Shown: one piece after another, positions 40,301 through 51,700 of the stretch
How positions within the stretch are numbered: position 1 is the stretch's first letter
How the letters are laid out: every line of letters starts with the position of its first letter
From: Ariolimax columbianus
Lineage: Eukaryota > Mollusca > Gastropoda > Stylommatophora > Arionidae
NCBI GenBank assembly: GCA_036924085.1
Contig: JAVGWX010000007.1
Coordinates: 75,307,448 to 75,371,447 of the forward strand
Length of the DNA: 64,000 nt
Direction: 5' to 3'
Notes under the pieces: model-generated
What the model saw: the letters and a program-made list of their open reading frames with translations, nothing else
The model's database searches: none
Told to the model about the DNA's origin: nothing
Translations under genes and position numbers: made by a program

Positions 40301-43300
40301 CAAACAGATGCATAAGGCGACTTGGTAGACAACACAGATAGATGTGTAAAAAGGGTTCACTACTGAATGAAATGTAGATAGTAATATGTTTCTATAAAAA
40401 TATTTTCTGCATAGCTGATTAACAAAATGTACAGAAACAATGAGATTTACTTGATAGCACACCTCATCCACTAATTTTTGCCTAGATCTAAGATTTTTAT
40501 TTTAACATTAGCAGCATATATAAAATTAATTTCGAAAATTTACCTTGATTCATACATTGTTAGAGAAAAACAACCATACCATTTCTCCTGTCTTTCTGTC
40601 AATCACTTTGTCAAAGTAATCAGGGGAAATAACTCCATCCTCATTACCAGGACTAAGAATCACTTTATTGGCAGACAGGTAAAATTCTAGGCCATCTGTA
40701 AAATTATTAAATATCATTTATATTAGACATCTGTAATTAGCTTACATACTAAATTATGCACATACAAAAATATTGTACATAGATTTTTAGATTTACATAT
40801 AACAAATCTATAGTTATGTTATACTTACAATAAAAGAATTAGCAGACTTTAGTCAACAATTAATTTAAACAATGGGCATGGAGATTACCAAGACAACACT
40901 CAAGCTTTGGTAATACAAGGTGACCCAAGGTGCCATGCACCAGAATTGAGAGCATGTACATGATATTTTTGGGACGATGAGGCTAACGTCTGGTTAGGTA
41001 AAACAATGTTAGCCAGGGTCAGGAGAAATATACTGGCCAAGACCCTCACCTGACCTTCCTGTTGTTCATCCTGGAAATGGGCTGTTGTCAAGGACAACAG
41101 TCTGGCTAACAAGGTGAGGTTCGACGTGATCCCCGTAGTAGTGAATGACACGCAGATGTAGCCAAGCATTGCTCAACCGCCTGGAGGACCCCGGTCCACC
41201 TTCATCAGCACGCTCGTAATGTGAGAAAAGCTACTGCAACCCACCACTTAACATTCTTGTCAGGGTGCACAAAAGAGAAACCTACTTATTGTGGGCATTC
41301 ACAAACAACAACATTATATTTTTATTTTTGAGCTATTCATCTGTGACAGCTTCTGATTAGTATAGTGGTAGAGCACTGGCTTTTCAAGGCAAAGGTACGA
41401 GTTTGAGCTCCCCACCTAAAACATGCTCTGGTTTAGTTTGGAAGGAAACACTTCACTCCCAATGACAGTTTCTGATATGGGACTTACTATTTTTGTCACC
41501 TGTGACAGTCCAATTTCCTCTTATTAAATGTTCTTTGTTAATAACACCATTATCTATGCACAAGTTCATTACCCTTAAGAGCCTTTGCCAGATTCAAATA
41601 TATCACAACTGTGCATGAAGTCCTCATCCCTGTTAACAAATGCAGAAAGAAGATTTAAACAATTTATAAATTCAAGAACTCAACTAATAAATTTACTTCC
41701 TGAAACAATACAACAGCTTCAAACCAAATACTGAAACTAAAATTCTTCTTCTTCTTTGGCATTCGTCCTGAAAAGGACATTGTGATGTTGTGTCACGGTT
41801 TACAGCGAGGCTGTGATGATTATGTCTTTCGGCATAGCACATACGATTTGAACACTGCATTTTTGGAATTGGGTTTGCCTTCCTTCTGCAATCTCTATCC
41901 TCTTAACCAGATTACTCTAGTGCAGCCTGTTTCTAGGGTCACCACTTAGAGGCAGAATAAGGTCTTGGTCAGCTGTGGTTTGCTGACCCTGATACACACA
42001 GCCAGCAATGAGTGGACTGCCTTCAGCTCATTCCCTGTGTTACATCTTCAGACCCAAAACTCAAATAAAGAGCACGATTACAAATGTGTACATTTCAATT
42101 TCTCACCACATAAATTTGCAAGGTGTGTTTAAAAAAAGTTCAAGAACTTTTGAACTTGCGTGGCAATGAGATGTCAAGCAACTTATCAATGCTGGTATCT
42201 AGTGACGACTTTCTTAAGTAATCTACTATTTCCCGCATTTTTCTGTTGTGATTTGTTTGTCATCCAGCAATTTCAGAGCGGAGGCAGAGGCACTGAAGGC
42301 GGCAGTGGAAGAAATGGTGACAGGTAAAAGGAATGAAAGCCATATAGTCCTGCTTACAGATGCCCTGGCCGTAGTCACAGCACTAAAAAGCCAGAAAAAT
42401 ACTGAACTTAATGATCTAAGAGCAGTACTCTGTCAACTATGCCAGCAGTCCGCACCAAAAAGAGTAGTGGTACAGTGGGTTCCATCCCACTGTAACATCC
42501 AAGGCAACGAGGAGGCAGACAGACTGGCAAAAGAAGGTGCAAGACTACCACAACCAGATACTAGTGTGACATACGAAGAGTCAAAACGGCTTATTAGAGC
42601 TAGATACATGACCAAATGGGAAACAGAACATACTGGCTACACAAAAAACGATGCCTATTACCAGTTGAACAGAAGAGAGCAGGTCATGGTCTTCAGACTT
42701 CGCACTGGCCACAATAGACTGAGGTACCACCTATTCAACAAATTTAAGATAGGGGGCACTGACGAATGCTCGTGTGGTACCGGGAAAATGACCACTGAAC
42801 ATTTGCTGCAATACTGCCCGACATACGAGGATCAGAGAAAGCAGATGTGGCCATCACCAGTGGCAACACTAGACAAGCTCTATGGCAGTGTCAACAGCCT
42901 CAGGATGACCGCTGCTTTTTTCGAAAAAATACAGGTTGACGTCTGATAGCGTACGACGAAGAAGAAGAAGTTTGTCATCCTGCAATTGATCACTAAGGTG
43001 CATGTTTTGCATTTCTCAATTCATCAGCAGCAAATCAACATAAAGTTTTGCTTCAAGATTGGCAAGATGTTCAACATATAAAATGTTAAAAGAAGTTTAT
43101 GGCAATAAGTGCATGAGCCATACATGTTACAAATGGTTCAAGCAATTTAACTCATTCACTCCCATGCGCTAATGTATCTGCATCCAGAGTTTTTCAGAAA
43201 ACCCAAGTGCAGACAAAATGTTCAGATTTTGAACTTTTCATTTCCGGAAGAGTTACAACACGTAGTGTGACTTTCATTGAAAATGTTTTGTATGTTCATT

Positions 43301-46300
43301 CTTTGATTTTCTTTAAATTTTGGGGGGTTGGTGAGCCATAAATCTAGCCCATGCATCCTTCAGGCAGACCAAACAGAGTTTCTACAGTACAAGCTTGGTA
43401 ATGGTTAGATTATATTATTGCTAATGATCGTGATGATGAAGATATCAAGCGTTCTGATAGCGACATTTCAATTTCTTTATCTAGTCTTATGTCTAAGTTG
43501 AGCAATGTGAATACTGTGATAACAACTGCACAAAATTAGGTGCAACTTTTAGAACATCTTCCCTTGTGGATTACCATCAATAGATAAACATTATTCATGT
43601 ATTGGTTTACAGATCAATAATGTGTTAGTGGAGGAAAAACAATTTTGATAATTTTTTAAAATAAATGATTACTGGGATTAAGATTGCCTTTGATACACTT
43701 TACTTTCTGGCTCAAGTTACGAGGCGTGTTCAAATGAAGCCCAACCAAACTGCAACAAGTAAACATACGTACGATGCGCATGATGATGTCACTTTTTGCT
43801 GACCAACCACCATAAGGAAGAACGCATGGGATGGAGTTTGAACCACTTGCTGCAATACGAAGAGGAGGATGATTCGTTTCTTTTGCGCAAAGTGGCAGGG
43901 GATCAATCGTGGTGCCACCACTTTGAGCAGAGCAGCAAAACTGCTAGTATGCAATGGAAACATTCCGGATCACCGAAAACAAAAAAATTCCCTAGGTCAC
44001 ACATTTCCGCTGTAAGGTTATGCTGACAGCATTTTTTTTTACCATGAGAGACCAGTGTTGGTAAACTTTAAAGAGCATTTGCTACAATGACACACTAGAC
44101 AAGCTACATACGGCAATCAAGAATACACAACCTGGCATGCTTTCGCGTGGTGTGATTCTGTGGCACAACAATGCCCGTCCACATGTCGCAAACATTGTTC
44201 AGAAAGCGTTAGCACAGAAAAGGTGGGAAGTACTGCCAAACCCATCCTATAGCCCCAATATGTCCCCTTGTGACTTCCATTTGTTCTGACACTTTAACAA
44301 ATTTCAGAAGGGGCAAAGATTCGACTCCGATGTGACCAAGTGGTTCAAAGAGCAACCAAAGTTATTTTTTGGGGATGGCATTCGCCGTCTACCCAAGCAG
44401 TGGAATGCGTGTCTGAATGCCTATGGCAACTTCTTCTAACTAACCCTGTGGCATGTTTGCTCCATAACAATTGCTGTATTTAATTCTGTCACACCAGATG
44501 ATGTAACTTTCATATGTTTGTAATAAAGCCACTGGGTCCGGTTTCAGTTGAACACACCTCGTACTAAAGCAAAAAACTAAGTTTATCCCTGTTCATTCTC
44601 TTGCGCCTTCACATCATGCCTTTCTATACTCCTTATGCACATTATTTCTACCATGACACAAGAATGTAATACAATGTTTGAAAGCAAAAGTGTTTAGTTG
44701 AACTAAAAACAAAATGTTCTCATACCACTGATAACTCCATCCTTTCCTGGTTCACCTTCAGCAAAATGGATGTGGATTCTGCCCATTCTTCTCAGCCCCT
44801 GTTAAAAAATTTTAAGCAAGTCAACATATATAATTGTACTATTTACACTAGTTACCTAGCAACCATGAGTGTTAACTATTTAAGCTAAACTGATCATACA
44901 GTCAGAATTGAAGCCATCTTAACTTAACTATTTTGCTCAACTTAAAAGCTGTGCACATACAATTTATTCTTAAATGCATTTATCTGTTGTGTAGTCTCTC
45001 ATGACAAAACTAAATGGATGAATGACTGCAAAGTACAGTGCACTTATGACAGCTTTCCTGTAATGGATGACCACAGCTATTGAGGAATACTTGTGGTCAC
45101 TGCTAATTTTGTGATCCATCAAAATATTCCACTACTTGCTGCTGATGGCAGTACCACTCCTCAGTCCTGAGTAGTATAGGTTATGTTGCACCAAGTAAGT
45201 TTAAACTGAGGATCAAAGCACTTGAGAAGCATGTTATCTGTTTGGCACTGTGTCTCTCAGCAACATTGTCACTTCTAGTTTGATTTTCTTTCCAGTCACA
45301 GAGCATACAACATATTGGCAGTGTGTCTTTGAGCAACATTTTCACTTCTAAATTAGCTTCCATTCCGTCTGGCCGCAGACAGAGAATACTCCTTTTTTTT
45401 GCACTGAGTCTTTCAGCAACATTTTCACTTCTAATTGACTTCCATTTCAGTCACAAGCATTCTCTCACTTTCCCTTTGCTATTCCATAGGAGCATAAGGT
45501 TGTTATGGTCACTCTTCACTAACTCCCATTTTGGATCATCCTCTTGAGGCTCCTTCCATGAGGGTTCAGTTGTCTTGGCCTTCTCTTCCACTGTCCTTCA
45601 CTTTCCACCCAATGTGGGTTCCAATACCACACACGCAAAGTTATATTGTTAGATATCTAACCTAGGTGTGTAGGGAGGAAGACTAACGTCTGGTCAGGCA
45701 AAATATACAGATCAGACATTGTTAGTCAGGGTCAGGCAAACATACAAGCCATGACCCTCACCTCGGCTTCCTAGTAACCTTCCTTGGAAATGGGCTGGTT
45801 TCGTGACAACCTGGCTAACGAGGTGAGGGGTTGACGTGATTCATGTAGTAGTGAGTACCACGCAGATAAAGCCAAGCATAGCACAACTGCCTGGAGGACA
45901 CCAGTCCACTTCCATCAGCACGCTCGGCATGTGAGGAAAGCTACTACAACCCGCCACTTAACGTCCTTTTCAGGGCGCACAAAAAGAGTAACCTACTCAT
46001 TGTGGGCATTCGCAAACAACAACAGCAACCTGGATGTGTAATGTCCATCTACACTTAATCCCCAGTTGTGTTCACTGTCTGTGCTGCCATCTGATACAAA
46101 GCCAGCAACAAAGACATATGTTGTCCAATATAGTAATAACTGCTTTATTTACCTCTTTAGCTATCAATTTATATGGTCTGAGATAGGTGCCATGAATTAC
46201 AATAGGGTAGTCCTTTGCATCTGTAATTGGCCTCAGGTCTAGGTCACCCACCTGCAAGTGTTCCAGATTTAAAGAATTAATCAAAATAAGACTTCTGTAA

Positions 46301-48712
46301 ATATAAAATGTATTAAAAGTTATATAACTAGCAATGGCTCAACAATTTACATTGGTGGCTGTTGACATTTTATTTATGTACAAACATTAATATGTTACAG
46401 GTCAGTGTTTCTCAGCATCGCCATCATGTATCCTGCAGACTGACACAGGCAATCATAGATCTCCACAATTTCAGGTGATAAGTGTTTAATAATTCTGTAA
46501 TTGACCATCTTTCATACCAAGATGTTAAATGTCCAGCATTTTCCCTCTTTGTGTCCATTGTTACAGCATTCTAGATAGAAACCCGCTATTCTCATGACAT
46601 GCCTAGAAAGAAATGATTACTTTGTACTGATATGTGTACTAAGTTGTCTTCACACATGTGCCTCCCTCAGCACATCATCATTATTTTCGTTGATGTCCCT
46701 GGGATTCTTAGCTCATTCACTCCCAAATATTTTCGACATCGAGACACAGTTTTTGTTCTAATGTAAAACTCAAAAACAGCATCACTTAATTGCAATCTGA
46801 TTATCTTCAAAAAAGATTCCCTGAAATAACACATTTTATATACCAAACTGTTCACAATTGCAGCCAGAATTTAATAGAATACACCTATTTTGCAAATGGA
46901 GATGAACATTTGCTGTATTCATAATAAATGTATACACATTTATATTATACACACTAGTATGGCTGTGGAGAATCTCGAACCTATACTGAACTTGTGAATT
47001 GTTTATTCCATTGTTTGAGACAAAAGAGGGCACAGCCCATCGTCAGTAGATTTTGTTTCACTTTCATCGCACAACTTAGAACTAAAACTAAATAAAGAAA
47101 TTAAATTATCGCTATTAGAACGATCAATATCTTCATCATCACCACCGTTAGCAATAATATAATGACTATTACTGAGGTTGTACTGTAAAAACTCTATTTG
47201 GTCTGACTGAAAGGGCATAGGCTAGATTCAAAGCTGCCCTTCGAAAAATAAAATGTGGTTTTCAAGTACGAACTAAAAATTTTTTTAAACGAAACACACG
47301 CTAACTCTTCCGGAAATGAAAAGTACAAAATCTGGACTACTGCCATGAACCAAAATAAAACATTAAGGAGAACTAAGAATGGAAAAATATGTGATTTTGT
47401 TAACACAGTCGCAAAAGCCGATATATTGGCTCCTTGGTTTTCTGGAAAAATCCGGAAACCGATGTATCGGCTCGTGGGAGTGAATGAGTTTACATTCTTC
47501 TGCAAAACCATATTTCTTTTGTTTCTAGTGGTATTCTCTGTTTGTCCATGATTTAAATTCATATGACAAGACTGGCCTAAATAACTTAGAAGCCTCATTT
47601 GCACTTTCACTTGCAAAGATTTGTGCCTAAAATGCCTTTCTTTTTCTAGTAAGCTGTTTTTGTTTAAGCTGTTCTATTCTTTATTTCAGAGCTGCATCTG
47701 CTATCTAATGTTATTAGAGATCATCTATATATTTTAAAGTATTTAAATATTAGCGCACTCGCTTTGATACTGCATTTGGAAGAATTTGGTTTCTTAAAGA
47801 TGACAATCACTTTTGTTTTCTTGCTATTTAAACTGAGGTCTTAATTTTTAAGCACCACCAAATCAACCATTTCATGTAGCTCTGATTCACTTTTTGCTAT
47901 CATCACAGTATCATTAAGTTGTGTATCATAAGGTACATCATTTGGTATACTTGGTATGTTCTCAATATATTTTCACTGTAAAGATTCAATAGATCAGGTG
48001 ATAGTAAACTTTTTTGCGTAACTCCTTGTTTTATTACTTAAAATGTCCTATTTGATTGTCAATTAATTTAAATTATTATTTCCAATACATGTTTTATATC
48101 ATTCTCAAGTCTGCTTTGGAACCAAAGATGCAGCAGTGAATGAGCTGATAGGGTTCAATCCCTAGTTGGTGCAGAATTTGTTTCCTATCGCAAACCGACT
48201 CCTATGGTCGACTCAGCCACATAAATTCGGTACCAGAAAAGATCTAGGAAGTAAAGTGACTGGTGTGGTACTGTCCACATCATCCATTATGTGCCGTGGG
48301 TCCCCCACATAATTGCCCATACACTGCATGGCGTGAAACAGGATCTTTACTTTCTTACTATTCTGCCTCCAAGTGAATACCCGGAAATAGATTGCAACCA
48401 TGCAGCCTGGCTAAGAGATTAGGAATCGAAGAAGGAAGGCAAATCCAGTTCCAAAAAATGCTGATCTGAAATCAGATGTGTCATGTTTAAAAGACCAAAT
48501 ATTGTAGCCTTGCTGTAAACTATGACACAGGGCCACAGATATCCTTATCAGGACGAACACCAAACAAGAAGTCCTTTCTGTTAATAAACAAATTTTCTAA
48601 TATTCTGAACACTTTTCTGTTTTTTACCTTATCAAATACATCAATGTAGACTAGGAAACACAAACAATCTTGTTGTTTCTTTTAGCTTCTATGGTTCTCT
48701 ACATTAATGTAC

Positions 48713-48747
<35 letters not shown>

Positions 48748-51700
48748 CCATCTTCCTCAAGGTCTCCCTACTTATTCGATCAAAAGCTTCCTCTTGATCA
48801 ATAAATGTGATGTTTCAATGTATTCTTTCACTTAATAGCATTAAGGTGAACAGGGCATCAGTGAGCCCATACCCTTACAGATTCCGAATTGAGTATCCCT
48901 CAGCTGAGGTTAGACAATTGGTCTTATTCTTTGCTCAATGATTTATGCAGCATGACTTTTTAAACTGCCTTTTCTCTTCCAGATTTAAACTATTGTAGCT
49001 AGTTTGTCCATTATCAGTTACTCTTCTTGTTCGCCATGCTTGTGTAAAGATTCTATCTAGCCACTTCAGTCCTGTTCTCCCACAAGCATGGGTAGCCTCA
49101 GTAGCTATACACTCCGCAAATGATAACTTATTTCTAGGACTGGTCTCTCTTTCTTGAATAAATATGTCAGGTTCCAGATAATGTGAGTTCCTTGGGATAA
49201 ATACTGATTGTCCTTGAGTGTATTATGGGTTGAAAAGTTCTTCACAATAATCCTTCCAGTCTTGGTCCTCTCGTTTGACATATTTGTGCTCTTAATCTAG
49301 TCTCCACATTTTTTAAATTATGTCACAAACATTTAAACTAGCCAATTTTTGGTACACCAGTTGCCTTGTAAATCCATTAAATTTCCACAAAGCACTGATG
49401 GTGTGATACTTGTGCGTTAATTCACCCACGGATTATAATAGGTCAAATTTAGTTTAATGTAGCCACACGAAGCACCATACTTGTCAATTTGCGCGTCTTC
49501 AATTCGCGCTGTAAACCTATGTCCATGGCATTCTCAGATCTAACACTGTATGTGGAAGATGGATTTATTGCAGTTGTCACAGTTGACACGCAAGAATATA
49601 AATTATGTGCAGTTTTTGCAGGAAAGACGAATTATACACACTGTCCGACTGTGTGCTAAAAATCATGTTGTGACTTTGTCTCTCACAGTTCGCCAAGATC
49701 GTTAGAGATGTCGCACATGTCAGCAGGACATTCCTGTTCATTCTGGCACATGGTTAGAGGGCACCTAACCCTAACCCTAACCAAAACGGAACACACAGAC
49801 ACATGATAGATTCCTACATGTGTAAGTTTCTGTGGCGACATCGGAATAAAGTCCGCCAGTTAGACCCGTTGGACAATATTCTGCAGGACATCCCAGAATT
49901 TTGGCCTCCTGTAGCTAGACACTTATGATTATGTTTGTACGGAAACCCGTGTGATCATTGAATGGTATAAAATTTCAGAATGGGCGAATTAACGAACAAG
50001 AACCGATTGTGTTCCTAACCAGATTGACATATCTGTAAGTTTCCACTACAAACGTATTTATTACATCTACATCAACAAACTAAACAGGCCTACATCAGAA
50101 AAATCCACTGCAACAACTTAACTTCATCATAATTAATAATGGAAAAAGATTCCAAATCCATGTGAAACAAAGAAAATGTATCTAAAGTCAAAATCGTCAT
50201 TGTTATTGGGACAGGTGGAAATGGTCTCATTTTCGATTCAGCTGTTTCTACCGCAAAACCGGTGTTAACACAATGAATACACTGGTAAGTATACACTGAC
50301 AATGCCAGGGACAATTTTTTTTTTGTGCTAAAGGTTTAGTAAAAGTTTGTTTGTTGGTAGTTTATTTTACATTAAGACCAACAACGTTAAGCATAACCAT
50401 CCTTAGTCACTTCATATGATATACTTGGTAAAGGTGACCCCCTCGCAGACAGTGCCATAGGGGATGAAATCTTAGAGACCTCATTGTAGTAATAGGTCCT
50501 GATAGGGGGACAGCGTGGGCTAGTGGATAAGTGACACAGCTCACAATCCGTAGGTGCTGGGTTTGATCCCCATCACAGCACCGGCCGTTACCCCGGGGAA
50601 GCAAACCCTTAGAAAATGCAGGAGGAAGCAGACCCTTACATAAAATGCATGCTGAAGTCGGATGCACTGGGCCGACAGGTGCAAAATAAAAACCACAGTG
50701 CAACGCACACCGCCTTGGGAAATTGAGAAATGAGGCGAACGCAAAAAAAAAAAATATAGGTCCTGGTTTCTTTTTGGTAGGTATCCAGTTCCGTTCCTCA
50801 CTGCCTTTCCTTTCCCCAACAGCAGGTCAGGTACCCATGTGCAGCTGGCTAGAATCGTATCAAGACCAGGAATTGAACCTGGTATCTTTGTTAGTAGACA
50901 AATACTTTTTGCTAATAAATATCTACCCCTGACTTATATAAGAAATATGTTTCTCTTACTTCCAAACTGTGTCCCTGATTTGCTCTTATCTTAACTCTGC
51001 CAGTTTCACCATCCGTTTCCAGTGCAAATCGCTTCTTATCATTGGTTTCCACAACACGTTCAATATCTTCTAAAGTGACAAATCGAAAAGTTGAGTGCTT
51101 CAGAATATCATCAACAAAGAGAAAGCCACCTGACAAATATAAAAACAGCACCGAAAAAAGTTAATGTATCCTGATTAGAACGGCTGAAAATCAGACACAT
51201 TCAAACTGACTGAAAGTCATATCATATGATTAATACACAGCAGATATGTTGTTCCACAAGAACAAACTTATATTACATTTTAAACTTGTAGGAAACTAAA
51301 TGTAGGAGCTTGCTCAAGGGTTCAGTCATCATATTAGTTTCTTGTGCCCGGCAACAATGTATCGGTTGATTAGTTTCTTGTGCCTGGCAACAATTTATCA
51401 ATACATTAGTTTCTTGTGCCTGACAAATTTTATCAGTAAATTAGTTTCTTGTCTCCTGCAACAATTTATTAGTAGATTAGTTTTTTTAACATGACAGTTT
51501 TTTTAATTACATTAGTTTCTTGTTCGTGACAGATTTTATAATTACATTATTTTATTGTATCTGATAGTATTTTAACTCTACTGTTGTTCCTATTCTTGGA
51601 CTTTTATATTAATATATTTTTCATCCCTTGTATCTACCTCATCGTATTTTGTCACGTAATAAGGTTAGCAGGTTAGCATGTTCCACTACATGACCACAAT

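Noticed and set aside
41350..41420. True tRNA gene
   Set aside because: A and B boxes are visible but the acceptor and T stems do not pair convincingly and no terminator follows.
47003..47218. Acidic minus frame as a host exon of TRPT1
   Set aside because: Lies between inverted piggyBac-like ends and resembles sequence in the second piggyBac-like copy; TRPT1 exon phases close without it.
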